Shown: positions 43,123 to 51,886, numbered from the stretch's first letter. The stretch is 64,000 nucleotides of DNA from Streptomyces violaceusniger (GCA_005405945.1 BJHW01000001.1:6262001-6326000), one strand, 5' to 3'. Numbers and translations: made by a program. Notes: generated by a model not told the origin, from the sequence alone.

Positions 43123-43677
43123 TCAGGACCGCTGACGGTTTCCCTGGCCACCGCTCTTACCGCTCTTCGCGCCGTTCGCGCTCTTCCCCTGACTTCCGTT
43201 CTGGGGGTCGGCGCCGGCCGCATTGACGCAGGTGGTCTCGTTGGTGACCTCGGAGCCGGGGCCGATTGTGATCGGACCGGTCACGGAGGTGGTCTGGCAG
43301 TCGTTCGTCTGCCTCGTCACGCCACCCGACTCGCTGACGTTGACGCAGTTGGTCCCGTTCTTGATTTCGGATCCCGGGGCCAGTGCGACGGTGATCGGAC
43401 CGATGACGGAGTGGGTACGGCAGCGGTTCTCCTGCGTCGACACACCCGATTCGGCGGTGTTGACACAGTCGGTCTGATTGCTGATCTCGGTCGGGCCGGC
43501 CATTACGGTGATGGTGCCGATGACGGAACTGGTGGTGCAGCGATTGCTCTGTGTCCCGCCGTTGGCGCCGGCCGAGCGGCTGGGACCGGGTTCGGTGGCG
43601 TCGGCTCCGCCCGCACCGCCGATGAGCAGCGCGCCCACGGTCGCCGCAAGAAGCGCCGTCCTTTTGCGCTTGTGCAT
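43123..43677 (-). CDS. Secreted Cys-repeat protein B
   Basis: 184 residues. ATG at 43677 follows GGAGGC. The signal peptide MHKRKRTALLAATVGALLIG ends near GADA. Three repeats have the pattern N-x-C-x-T-x-S-V-x-G-x-I-T-V...E-(I/V)-x-N-x-T-x-C-V-N. It is a more distant relative of the repeats in the genes at 42334 and 43844. The C-terminal tail is Gly/Ser/Lys-rich (GKSANGAKSGKSGG). No known family is recognised. Confidence 0.7.
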   Translation of the reverse strand: MHKRKRTALLAATVGALLIGGAGGADATEPGPSRSAGANGGTQSNRCTTSSVIGTITVMAGPTEISNQTDCVNTAESGVSTQENRCRTHSVIGPITVALAPGSEIKNGTNCVNVSESGGVTRQTNDCQTTSVTGPITIGPGSEVTNETTCVNAAGADPQNGSQGKSANGAKSGKSGGQGNRQRS

Positions 43678-43746
43678 AAAGAGCCTCCAATCGGGCTTAG
43701 GGTGCGGCGCGGTTCATCACCGTCACCGAAAGCCACTTTCATGGCA

Positions 43747-43777
43747 GCGGCCCTGGAAGGGAGGCTTCCAGGGCCGC
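43747..43777. terminator. Hairpin terminator upstream of Cys-repeat gene B
   Basis: Perfect 13-base-pair stem gcggccctggaag/cttccagggccgc. On the minus strand it lies 67 bases beyond the end of gene C. Confidence 0.75.
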
Positions 43778-43799
43778 GATTCCCAACGGGGGGATGCCT

Positions 43800-43829
43800 C
43801 ATGGTGTTACCGCGGGCGGGAACACCATG
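43800..43829 (-). terminator. Terminator of Cys-repeat gene C
   Basis: Nine-base-pair stem catggtgtt/aacaccatg with a G/C loop, 15 bases beyond the end of gene C. Confidence 0.55.
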
Positions 43830-43843
43830 AAAGGGTCAGCGAC

Positions 43844-44194
43844 TCACGGGACGTCGTTGACGGCGATGTTCGCGCACTTGGAGCCGATGTTGGTCTCACC
43901 CGTCGGGGCGCCCACGGCGGTGATAACGGTGGGACCGGTGGCCGTGTCGCAGTCGTTGGCCTGGACCACCGTAGTGGCGCTGCTGTTGGAGAAGTTGAGG
44001 CAGTCCGAGCCGATGTTGAGTTCGCCGGTGGGCGCGGTGCCGGCGGTGTTGGTGGTCGCGCCGGTGGCCGTGTCACAGCTGTTGAGCTGCGCGATGAAGT
44101 CGTCGTTGTTGTTGGCCAGCGCACCGCCCGCGCCACCGATGACCAGAGCGCCGGCGGCCGCGGTCAGGAGAACTGCCTTCTTGCCGATGTTCAC
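43844..44194 (-). CDS. Secreted Cys-repeat protein C
   Basis: 116 residues. GTG at 44194 follows GGAGGAATTAA. The signal peptide ends near GALA. Two Cys-bounded repeats are almost identical to those of the gene at 42334, separated by a Ser/Thr/Val linker. There is no basic tail: it ends NIAVNDVP. The two genes are clearly a duplication, with high base identity through the repeats. Function unknown. Confidence 0.72.
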   Translation of the reverse strand: MNIGKKAVLLTAAAGALVIGGAGGALANNNDDFIAQLNSCDTATGATTNTAGTAPTGELNIGSDCLNFSNSSATTVVQANDCDTATGPTVITAVGAPTGETNIGSKCANIAVNDVP

Positions 44195-44788
44195 TTAATT
44201 CCTCCGTCTGGGTTGCTCCGCGAATTCACGGACGCATGACACAACGAAGCTCATCAGTTAAGGCTTCGGGCCGCCAGTCAGCTTCACCCGTCCGGCATAA
44301 TGCTGCTCTTCCGGTGCGTGTTATCCGAGAATCCCGCTAAGGGGGACCAACCTGAGCTCCATTTGGCCCAGCGGAATCCGAACCCTTTTTATGAGGAGGG
44401 GAGGAGGGCGGCCGTGGGCGGCGGTGGGGCGGGGTGAAGCGGGGGCGCGGGGACGGTCCCCGGAGGCTCGGCTGCCGTACGGCGGCCGCCCAGCGGCCGG
44501 ACGGTGGCGGAGTGGTGACGGGGCGGTGGAGCGCCGATGGCCAAGTGGCGGCCGGGAGAGGGCCCCGCGTCGGTCGGCCGGGTCGTCCTGCCTCCGACCC
44601 CCGGACTTGTTCGACCGGTCGGACGAGTGATACATCCAGGCTCTATGACGCAGGAGTGAGTGAGGCACGGTCACACCGACAGCTTCGCCGAACCGCAGCG
44701 CGGCGCGTGTTCACGCCGCTACGCTAAGTGCGCGAAGTGGTCGCCCGGGGGGCGCGGCGAATCAACGCCGGGAGGCGGGAGGAGAGAC
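44195..44788. other. Long intergenic region without a recognised gene
   Basis: 44195-44400 is relatively AT-rich and should hold the promoter of Cys-repeat gene C. 44400-44620 is a G-rich, low-complexity stretch (repeated ggcgg, ggacgg) with no convincing coding sequence. GGGAGGAG at 44778-44785 is the ribosome binding site of the next gene. Confidence 0.45.
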
Positions 44789-45559
44789 ATGGGGCACTCA
44801 CGAGGGGCAGGGACCCCGGCCGAGCTGATGGACGGGCTGCTCGCCCGTGCGCAGAACGGCTTCGAGATCGACGAGGCGGTGCTCGCCCAGGCGCGGAGCG
44901 CCCTGATGCACCAGTCCGAGCTGCGGTCGTGCCGACAGTGCAATGAGCGGTGCGGCCAGCTCGGGTACAGCACCTACCGGCATGTCTTCCTGCTCCCCGA
45001 CGGCAGCAGCCTGCTGCTGTGGGAACTGGAGCACAACACGGGCGAGGGCAACCGCCCGCTGTATGAGCTCTACGCGGACGAGGACGCCCTGGTGCTGGCC
45101 GAGCGCCGCGTCCACGAGCGCCTCGGCGGCGCCCGCTGGGAGGAGCTCGACGGGTTACCGCTGTGGCTCCCGGACCAGCTGCTGCACACGGCCGAGCCGG
45201 TGGAGAACTCCCGTGCGTATGTGGCCGACAATTCGGCCGACCACGCCCGTCGCGTCCTGCGCCGCGCGGAGAACCCCGACCGCCCGGGCGAGGAGACCGA
45301 GCGGCTGCTGGCCACCGCGTTCGCCCATGACATCGCCCTCGCGCCCAAGCCTCGGCGCCGCTCCGGCGGTCCCGACGCGACCTGGTGCCGCTTCTATGAG
45401 CACGCCTTCCTGCTCGCCGGAGGGGACGAGATCGTGTTGTGGGAGCTGGAGCACAATCTGACCCGGGACGGCCGGCTGGTGTGCGAGGTGTACCTCGACG
45501 AGGTCTCGGCGGAACTCGCGGCGGACCGCCACGCCCGCGCGCTGGGCGTCGACCTCTGA
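44789..45559 (+). CDS. DUF6227 family protein
   Basis: 256 residues. ATG at 44789 follows GGGAGGAG. Two similar half-domains each carry a Y-x-H-(V/A)-F-L-L-x-(D/G)-G...L-W-E-L-E-H-N motif, near residues 68-90 and 209-230, which suggests an internal duplication. RSCRQCNERCG gives a cysteine cluster. There is no signal peptide. The family is restricted to streptomycetes as far as I recall; the function is unknown. Confidence 0.82.
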   Translation: MGHSRGAGTPAELMDGLLARAQNGFEIDEAVLAQARSALMHQSELRSCRQCNERCGQLGYSTYRHVFLLPDGSSLLLWELEHNTGEGNRPLYELYADEDALVLAERRVHERLGGARWEELDGLPLWLPDQLLHTAEPVENSRAYVADNSADHARRVLRRAENPDRPGEETERLLATAFAHDIALAPKPRRRSGGPDATWCRFYEHAFLLAGGDEIVLWELEHNLTRDGRLVCEVYLDEVSAELAADRHARALGVDL

Positions 45560-45682
45560 CGTACGCGGGACCGCGACGTACGCGGTATTGGGCGTGGACC
45601 GCCGACGTACGCGGGACCTCTGACGTACGCGGGACCACCGACGTACGCGGGACCACCGACGTACGCGGGACCTGACGCGTCC
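45551..45682. repeat. Tandem repeat overlapping the DUF6227 stop codon
   Basis: gacctctgacgtacgcggg includes the TGA stop (45557-45559). The core gacgtacgcgggacc recurs about six times at 17-20 base spacing, and the gacctctgacg version reappears near 45616. Confidence 0.85.
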
Positions 45683-45795
45683 GTAGCCCGCCCTTCCGTA
45701 GCCCGCCTGTCGCGGCCCTGACGCGCCTCCATCCGCCCAGCACCCGCTTGGCCGACACCGACTCGCCTGGCGACCCGTCAGCCGGAAGCCTGGTT

Positions 45796-45868
45796 GTGAC
45801 GACGGTGACGCCGTGACGCCGTGACGACGGGTTACGCCGTGACGACGGTGATGCCGTGACGGCGGCGG
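45796..45868. repeat. Second tandem repeat upstream of the phosphatase gene
   Basis: About four imperfect copies of gtgacgacggtgacgcc. Confidence 0.7.
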
Positions 45869-45902
45869 GACGCGTACAGGACCAGGGAGGCGAGAGAAGC
45901 CG

Positions 45903-47267
45903 GTGCGGGTGCGAGGGAGCAGGGCTCGTACGGGCGCCCGTACGGAGGACCGTACGGAGGACCGTACGGAGCGGCGTACGGCCTGGCCCCGGCTGAGCCG
46001 CCCGCTCGCCCGCCGCCGCCCCACCACCCGCCTCCGTAGGCTCATCGACACCGGCGCCGCGGCCGGTGCCGCCGCCGACGCGTCCGCCGGGCCCACCGCC
46101 GGGCCCACCGCGGGGCCCGCTTCGGCGGAGGAGGGCGGTAAGGAGCCCCCGGGCCGCCGGATGGCCCGCTGGGTCCCCGCCGTCCTCGTCCTCGGCGGCG
46201 TCGCCTTCGACCTGGCCGCCCCGCCCGGCTACACCGCCTCGCCGTTCTTCGCCGCCGCCCCCTTGGTCGCCGCGGCGCTCTTACGGTTGCGTCAGACCAT
46301 CGTCACGGCCGTCGTCGCCGTCCTCGCCACCTGTCTGCTGGCGGAGCTGCACGGGGTGCGGGACCCGACCCAGGCGGCCACCGAGATCATCACGGTGGCC
46401 ACCGTGACCGCGCTGGCGGTGGTGATCAACCGCGTCGTACGCCGCAGCTACCACCGGCTCGCCTCGGCGCGCGGTGTCGCGGAGGCGGCCCAGCGCGCCG
46501 TCCTGCCCGCGCCGCCCGCCCGGCTCGCCGGGCTGGAGGTCGCCGCGCGCTACGTACCGGCGGAGAAGTACGCGGCGATCGGCGGTGACCTGTACGCGGT
46601 CCAGGACACCCCGCACGGCGTACGGCTGACCGTCGGGGACGTACGCGGCAAGGGACTGGGGGCCGTGGAGGTCGTGGCAATCCTCCTGGGCTGCTTCCGG
46701 GAGGCGGCGGAGCAGGAGACGACCCTGGAGGCGCTCGTGGGCCGCCTGGAGCGGGCGCTGCGGCGCGAGGGCGCCCGGCGGACCGACCTGGAGGTGTTCG
46801 AGGGGTTCACGACGGTCGTGGTGGCCGAAATTCCGCGCGGCGACTCCACCCTGCGGCTGATCAACCGCGGCCATCCGGCGCCGCTGCTCCTGGAGGGGGA
46901 CGGCGCGGTGCGCGCCCTGGAGCCGGAGGCGCCGGCGCTGCCGGTGGGGATGGTGGAGTTGGCCGGCTGGCCGGACCGGGTGATGGAGCTGGCGTTCGCG
47001 GAGGGCGAGACGCTGCTGCTGTTCACGGACGGGGTGACGGAGGCCCGGGACCGCCATGGCGCGTTCTACGACCCGGAGGAGCGGCTGCGCGGCCGCCGCT
47101 TCGCCGGTCCGCAGGAGCTGCTGGACGCGTTGGTGGCCGACGTCGAGCGCCATACGGGTGGCGGGACGCCGGACGACATGGCGCTGCTGGCGGTCCGTCG
47201 GACCCCGGCCCGCGGCAACGGGCGGGACAACGACGGGCGGAACGACAGAGGGACCGACAGAGGGTAA
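45903..47267 (+). CDS. Membrane-linked PP2C/SpoIIE-type protein phosphatase
   Basis: 454 residues. GTG at 45903 follows GGAGGCGAGAG. The N terminus is an Arg-rich repeat (RTEDRTEDRTERRT), then three or four membrane helices (about residues 90-180). The SpoIIE domain has EVAARYVPAEKYAAIGGDLY, TVGDVRGKGLGAVEV and LLLFTDGVTEARD with the metal-binding aspartates. Such phosphatases act on anti-sigma-factor antagonists. The C terminus is Asn/Asp/Arg/Gly-rich and runs into the 12-base repeat, which would continue as RTND units if one base were added before the stop. Confidence 0.9.
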   Translation: MRVRGSRARTGARTEDRTEDRTERRTAWPRLSRPLARRRPTTRLRRLIDTGAAAGAAADASAGPTAGPTAGPASAEEGGKEPPGRRMARWVPAVLVLGGVAFDLAAPPGYTASPFFAAAPLVAAALLRLRQTIVTAVVAVLATCLLAELHGVRDPTQAATEIITVATVTALAVVINRVVRRSYHRLASARGVAEAAQRAVLPAPPARLAGLEVAARYVPAEKYAAIGGDLYAVQDTPHGVRLTVGDVRGKGLGAVEVVAILLGCFREAAEQETTLEALVGRLERALRREGARRTDLEVFEGFTTVVVAEIPRGDSTLRLINRGHPAPLLLEGDGAVRALEPEAPALPVGMVELAGWPDRVMELAFAEGETLLLFTDGVTEARDRHGAFYDPEERLRGRRFAGPQELLDALVADVERHTGGGTPDDMALLAVRRTPARGNGRDNDGRNDRGTDRG

Positions 47268-47276
47268 GGACAGAGC

Positions 47277-47411
47277 GAACGACAGGACGAACGACAGGAC
47301 GAACGACAGGACGAACGACAGGACGAACGACAGGACGAACGACAGGACGAACGACAGGACGAACGACAGAACGAACGACAGAACGAACGACAGGGCGGGC
47401 GAACGACAGGG
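47277..47411. repeat. 12-base minisatellite gaacgacaggac
   Basis: Ten contiguous copies from 47277 to 47396, the last three slightly changed, plus one more at 47401-47411. It begins ten bases after the phosphatase stop, and related units (gacagaggg) already occur in the last codons of the gene. All frames of the array stay open, and one encodes repeated Arg-Thr-Asn-Asp. Confidence 0.92.
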
Positions 47412-47689
47412 TGAAACCCACACCCTCGTAGCCGACTCGACCGCACACCGTGCGTAACCGACCGAGCCCCCTCCGCATAACAATTGACGCACGATCGATC
47501 CGTATGCGGTTTTGCCAACTCTTGCCCCGCCCGTTGAATCAGCCCTATATGTCCCCTCCTGAGCGCTAAGTTCATGCCAAAGGTGCGCGGATTCCTCGGA
47601 ACAGCTTGGAATCACATCGCGCTCTCTATTAACGTTCGATAACGCAGCGCGGTCGTCACAACCGTCGCAAGGGCGGCACCGTGCGCCGT

Positions 47690-47850
47690 CGCCGAATCCC
47701 GTACGCACAGCGGCAGCACCGCACCACCACCAGCAGCACCAAGGGAACCGGGGAACCAACAACCTTGGGGTGAATCGGGTCGAACCTGACCCGTAGGAGA
47801 CCTTCCTGCTCCGAACCCGTCAGCTAACCCGGTAGGCGAGAGGGAAGGAA
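47690..47850 (+). ncRNA. c-di-AMP riboswitch (ydaO/yuaA type)
   Basis: The conserved blocks ggggaacc (47752-47759), ggggtgaatc (47767-47776), ggtcgaacc (47778-47786), gaacccgtcagctaacc (about 47813-47829) and ggtaggcg (47831-47838) appear in the order of the ydaO aptamer. It ends just before the ribosome binding site of the M23 peptidase gene. In actinobacteria this riboswitch turns off cell-wall hydrolase genes when c-di-AMP is high. The 5' limit is estimated. Confidence 0.88.
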
Positions 47851-47864
47851 AGGAGTGCGCCTTC

Positions 47865-49120
47865 GTGGCGTCCAACAGGTCTGTCCTGGACGAGGCTCCG
47901 TATCGCACACGGGGAGGCGGTTTGGGGACCGCCACCGCCTACGGCCCCGGCTTCGACGCCGGCGGTGGGATGAGCTCGGGGACGGCCGATTCGCCCCCGA
48001 CGACCGTTACGGGTTCACCCCCGACGACCGATACGCGTTCGCGCCCGACGACCGCTACGCGGATGAGGGCGCCCCCGAGGGCCCGGGTGCCGGATTCGAA
48101 GCCGAGACCTGGGAGGAGTGGAACCCGACCGAGGAGTCCATCGCTCCCGTACGCGGCCGGCACCGCGTGGCCAAGCAGCGGGGCGGAACCATGGCGCGCA
48201 GCGGCGCCGTCCTCGGGGTCGGCGTGATCGCGGCGGTCGGTGCGGGCGGTATGGCCAGCGCCAAGGACCGTCCCGCGCTCCCCATATCCATGCCGGATCT
48301 CGGCCATGTCGCCGATGAGGTCAAGGCCAGCCTGCCCGCCGCCAAGGACCTGCCGGGCATCGGCTCCTGGGCGTCGGACTCCGACGACGGCGGCTCGCGG
48401 ACCGCCGCCGCCCCGCTCTCCCAGGCCGGTCTGACCAGCGAGGACGAGCAGCGCGGCGCCACCGACGCCGGTGAGGCGCTCCGCGCCCGCATCCTCCAGC
48501 AGGCCGAGAACCAGCAGAACGCGGCGGACGAGGACAGCCGCACCGCCGCGGCACAGGCCGCCGCCAAGGAGGCCAGGGCCGCCGCGGGAAAGGCCGCCGA
48601 CCAGGCCGCGGAGGCGGCCGCCAAGCGGAAGGCCAAGGCCGAGGCGGAGAAGCGGGCCGCCGAGCAGCGGGCGAAGGAGGCGGCCGAGAAGAAGGCCGCG
48701 GCCGAGCGCCAGGCCAGGCTCGCGGCCGAGTACACCCTCCCCGTCGGCTCGTACACCCTGACCGCCGGCTTCGGCCAGGCGGGCGACATGTGGTCGGCCG
48801 ACCACACCGGCCAGGACTTCGCCGCACCGACCGGCACCCCGGTCAAGGCGCCGCACGGCGGCACCATCACCCAGGCGGGCTGGGCCGGTTCGTACGGCTA
48901 CCGCATCGTGCTGACCCTGAGCGACGGCACCGAGCTCTGGTTCTGCCACCTGTCCTCGATGGTGGTCACCTCCGGCAAGGTGTCGACGGGCGAGGTCATC
49001 GCCCGCGTCGGCGCCACCGGCAATGTGACCGGCCCGCACCTCCACCTCGAGGTCCGGCCGGGCGGCGGCTCGCCGATCGACCCGATGCCCTGGCTGCGCC
49101 AGCACGGGCTGAACCCCTGA
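47865..49120 (+). CDS. M23 metallopeptidase (LytM type), frameshifted near the start
   Basis: GTG at 47865 after AAAGGAG gives VASNRSVLDEAPYRTRGGG. One G is missing at 47967-47969, after which the frame continues ELGDGRFAPDDRYG. Restored length is 418 residues. It has a DDRY-type repeat near residues 40-60, a single membrane segment (GAVLGVGVIAAVGAGGMASA), a long Ala/Lys/Glu coiled coil (about 215-285) and the M23 domain with HTGQDFAAPTGTPV and GPHLHLEV, the zinc ligands. It is a peptidoglycan endopeptidase under c-di-AMP riboswitch control. Confidence 0.9.
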
Positions 49121-49124
49121 TACG

Positions 49125-49170
49125 CCGGCGGCCCTGACGCTCTCTCCCCCCTTGACGCCAGGGCCGCCGG
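49125..49170 (+). terminator. Terminator of the M23 peptidase gene
   Basis: Perfect 12-base-pair stem ccggcggccctg/cagggccgccgg with a 22-base loop, four bases after the stop, followed by ttt. Confidence 0.8.
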
Positions 49171-49256
49171 TTTACGTCCCGATTACGTGTCCCGACGGGG
49201 CTTTACGTCCCGACGGGGCTTTACGTGGTCCGACGAGGCTTTGCGCCCCGACGCCG
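49171..49256. repeat. Tandem repeat after the M23 terminator
   Basis: Four copies of ttacgtcccgacggggct (18-20 bases each), the last one degenerate. Confidence 0.85.
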
Positions 49257-49318
49257 CCGACCTTCACGAACACACGCCAGCCGGAACAACCCCGTCCAGC
49301 CAACCGTTGTGAAGATGT

Positions 49319-50263
49319 ATGGCTGACAACACACAGAAGATCGGTGACCTGTCCGTCTTCCCGCTCTCCCTCGGCGGGAACGTCTTCGGCTGGACCGCGA
49401 ACGAGGCCGAGTCCTTCCGGGTGCTCGACGCCTACGTGGCGGCCGGCGGCAATTTCATCGACACCGCCGATGTCTACTCCGCCTGGGTGCCGGGCAACGA
49501 GGGCGGCGAGTCCGAGACCATCCTCGGCAACTGGTTCGCCTCCCGCGGCAACCGCTCCGACATCGTCCTCGCCACCAAGGTGGGCGCCGGCTCACCTGAG
49601 CCGCGCGGGCTGACCTCGTCCGCCATCAAATCGGGCGTCGAGGAGTCCCTCCAGCGGCTGCGCACCGACTACATCGACCTCTACTACACCCACTACGACG
49701 ACCCGTCGGTGCCGGTGGAGGAGATCATCACCACCCTGGACGAGCTGGTCAGGGAGGGCAAGGTCCGGGAGATCGCCGCGTCCAACATCGGCGCGGACCG
49801 CCTGGAGGCCCAGCTGACCTTCTCCACCCGGGAGAACCTGGCCCGCTACGTCGCCCTCCAGCCGCACTACAACCTGGTCTCGCGCGACACCTTCGAGGGC
49901 GAGCTCTCCGAGGTCGCCGCCCGCCACGACCTGGCGACGATCCCGTACTACTCCCTGGCGTCCGGCTTCCTCACCGGCAAGTACCGCCCGGGCACGGCCG
50001 TCGACAGCCCCCGCTCCACGGGCGCGGCCAAGTACCTGGAGACCGAGCGCGGCCAGAAGGTCCTCGCCGCCCTGGACGACGTCGCCGCCAACCACCGCAC
50101 CGAGCCCGCCACGGTCGCCCTGGCCTGGCTCCTCGCCCAGCCCACGGTCGCGGCCACCCTGGCCAGCGCCAGCTCCGTCGACCAACTCCCGGCCCTCCTG
50201 GCCTCGGTCGACCTCAAGCTGACCCAGCCGGAACTGGACCTGCTGACGTCGGCATCGGACTGA
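49319..50263 (+). CDS. Aldo/keto reductase
   Basis: 314 residues. NADPH-dependent TIM-barrel oxidoreductase. The start has LGGNVFGWTAN. FIDTADVYSAW carries the catalytic Asp and Tyr, and IVLATKVG the Lys. DYIDLYYTHYDDPSVPVEE contains the His of the tetrad. EIAASNIGADRLE and a C-terminal LAWLLAQPTVAATLASASS form the phosphate-binding end. The substrate is not predictable. ATG at 49319; no strong ribosome site is visible. Confidence 0.93.
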   Translation: MADNTQKIGDLSVFPLSLGGNVFGWTANEAESFRVLDAYVAAGGNFIDTADVYSAWVPGNEGGESETILGNWFASRGNRSDIVLATKVGAGSPEPRGLTSSAIKSGVEESLQRLRTDYIDLYYTHYDDPSVPVEEIITTLDELVREGKVREIAASNIGADRLEAQLTFSTRENLARYVALQPHYNLVSRDTFEGELSEVAARHDLATIPYYSLASGFLTGKYRPGTAVDSPRSTGAAKYLETERGQKVLAALDDVAANHRTEPATVALAWLLAQPTVAATLASASSVDQLPALLASVDLKLTQPELDLLTSASD

Positions 50264-50397
50264 CCGGAAGACGGGGCGTACGGGCCCCAACCGCCCGGCG
50301 GCCGGTAGGACGGCGGGCGGTGTCCAGGCGGGCGGGCAACAACCCCCGCCCGCCCGAGCCACCCGCACCTACGCGAACCGCTACGTACGACCCAGGA

Positions 50398-50437
50398 CCC
50401 TTGCCGATCGGCGAGGGTCACCGCCGATCGGCAAGGG
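50398..50437 (-). terminator. Terminator hairpin covering a stop codon
   Basis: Perfect 16-base-pair stem (50398-50413 with 50422-50437). The right arm and the loop contain the last codons and the stop of the gene ending at 50418. Confidence 0.75.
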
Positions 50438-50732
50438 CCCAGGACGCGAGGGCGACGCCACCCGCGACGGCGAAGACGGACGGCCAGGCCCCGATCTTCT
50501 TCGCCAGCGGATGCGACCCGGCGAACGCGACGACGTACGCCGCACCGAGCGCGGCGGCGGTCCCGTTCCTCGCCTTCTCCCGCCACCCCCGAGCGGCCAC
50601 GGCCCCGGCAGCCGCGAGGGCAACCCCACCCAAGGGCCGCCTCTTGGTCCACCGAGCCACCGAATACCCCCCGACCAACCCACCCGCAGCCACAACCCCC
50701 GCCGGCACTCCAGCCATCCCCATACCTCCCAC
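50418..50732 (-). CDS. Small membrane protein of unknown function
   Basis: 104 residues with three hydrophobic stretches: AGVPAGVVAAGGLVGGYSVA, then GTAAALGAAYVVAFAGS, and SVFAVAGGVALASWALA near the end. The cytoplasmic loop is Arg/Lys-rich. There is no catalytic motif. It stands alone between the reductase and the accessory island and ends inside a terminator hairpin. Confidence 0.65.
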   Translation of the reverse strand: MGGMGMAGVPAGVVAAGGLVGGYSVARWTKRRPLGGVALAAAGAVAARGWREKARNGTAAALGAAYVVAFAGSHPLAKKIGAWPSVFAVAGGVALASWALADRR

Positions 50733-50840
50733 TTGAAGGATCTCCTGGCCCAGACCCTACGCAGCAGACACGGGGAACCGTCGCCGGCTCGTCAGTCTTC
50801 CTCCACGCCATGGCAATCAGGTCTCTGCCGAACGCGGACC

Positions 50841-51041
50841 TCAGCCCAGTCGCCGATTCCGCACGGCCGCCACGAAGTCCGCCCACGCGCGATGCGAGAC
50901 CCCGATCACGGGCCCGCCCGGATCCTTCGAGTCCCGCACGGCGGTCCCCCCGCTCTCCAGCTCGACCATTTCTATGCAGTTACCTCCGCTGCCATTGCTG
51001 TAGCTGCTCTTCCGCCATGGGAGAGGCGATATATCAGTCAT
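50841..51041 (-). CDS. DUF397 domain protein
   Basis: 66 residues with WRKSSYSNGSGGNCIEMV and VRDSKDPGGPV, then W-x-x-F-V near the end, the DUF397 signature. Such small acidic proteins are usually encoded beside a DUF5753 helix-turn-helix regulator and modulate it (BldB and WhiJ-type systems). Its ATG overlaps the stop of the upstream regulator gene as TGATG, so the pair is translationally coupled. Confidence 0.92.
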   Translation of the reverse strand: MTDISPLPWRKSSYSNGSGGNCIEMVELESGGTAVRDSKDPGGPVIGVSHRAWADFVAAVRNRRLG

Positions 51042-51886
51042 CAGTACAGTCCTTGTGCCGCTCGTCTGATCAGGTCACTCGACCGTTGAGGACTCAAGGA
51101 CAGAGCACGTAGATTGTCAAACGCCTTGGCGTAGAGAGCGATCTCTTCCGGACGCTCCAGATACACCGCGTCCGTCAGGCCGTCGCGGTACACCATGTCG
51201 GGGTCCTCCTGGTCCGGAAACCCCAGGATCGTGAATGCCCCGACGGCAGGGTAAGTACCAGCATCGAACGGCAGCACCTGGATCGTGATGTTCTTCAACT
51301 CAGCCATTTTTAGCAAGTGTTCGAATTGGCCGTGCATGATCTTGGCGTTCCCGATGGTGTGCTGCAGCACGCTCTCATTGAGGATCGCCCACAGGTCGAG
51401 AGAGTTGGAGCTCGTCAGGAGAGCCTGCCGCTCCATCCGTACGTTGATCATGCGCTCGATGTCGTTCGGGTCCTGAGCAGGGGCGGCGAGGTGGAGCTCT
51501 CGTGCGTAGTCGGCCGTCTGGAGCAGGCCGGGGACGAACTCGCACTCGTACGTCCGTAGCCCCGAGGCGGCCTGTTCCAGCCCAACGTAGACCGAAAACC
51601 ACGAGGGCACGGCGCTGCCGTACGCATGCCACCACCCACGCGTCTTGGACTGCTTGGCGAGTTCTTTGAGGAGTTCACGGAGCTCGTCGGACGTGCCGTA
51701 GAACCGGCAGAGGGCATCCACGTCAGACGGCTGCACGCGGCCCTGGCCCGTCTCCAGGCGGTTGACCTTCGAACCGCTCCAATCCAGTTCTTTGCCCACT
51801 TGGCTGCAGGTGAGCTGGTGTTCCTCACGGAGCTTCTTGAGCTCGATCGCCAGGCGACGGCGTCGGGCGGTAGGTGATCCGGGCAC
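51041..51886 (-). CDS. XRE-family regulator with DUF5753 domain
   Basis: 281 residues. The N-terminal helix-turn-helix, LKKLREEHQLTCSQVGKELD then WSGSKVNRLETGQG, is at residues 15-50. DUF5753 follows from about residue 90 with YECEFVPGLLQTADYARE and QVLPFDAGTYPAVGAFTIL. WhiJ-like; partner of the DUF397 protein. It is the first regulator of the lower-GC accessory island and transcribed away from the ATPase gene at 52083. Confidence 0.93.
   Translation of the reverse strand: MPGSPTARRRRLAIELKKLREEHQLTCSQVGKELDWSGSKVNRLETGQGRVQPSDVDALCRFYGTSDELRELLKELAKQSKTRGWWHAYGSAVPSWFSVYVGLEQAASGLRTYECEFVPGLLQTADYARELHLAAPAQDPNDIERMINVRMERQALLTSSNSLDLWAILNESVLQHTIGNAKIMHGQFEHLLKMAELKNITIQVLPFDAGTYPAVGAFTILGFPDQEDPDMVYRDGLTDAVYLERPEEIALYAKAFDNLRALSLSPQRSSDLIRRAAQGLY

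Noticed and set aside
42334..44194. Chaplin or rodlin genes
   Set aside because: The repeats lack the chaplin hydrophobic pattern and the rodlin sequence; only signal peptide and small size are shared.
44320..44680. Possible small genes on both strands in the gap before DUF6227
   Set aside because: Frames are low-complexity, without good ribosome sites or start context, and overlap each other on both strands.
47277..47411. Regular short repeats that could be taken for a CRISPR array
   Set aside because: The 12-base units are contiguous with no spacers, and no cas gene is present. It is a minisatellite.
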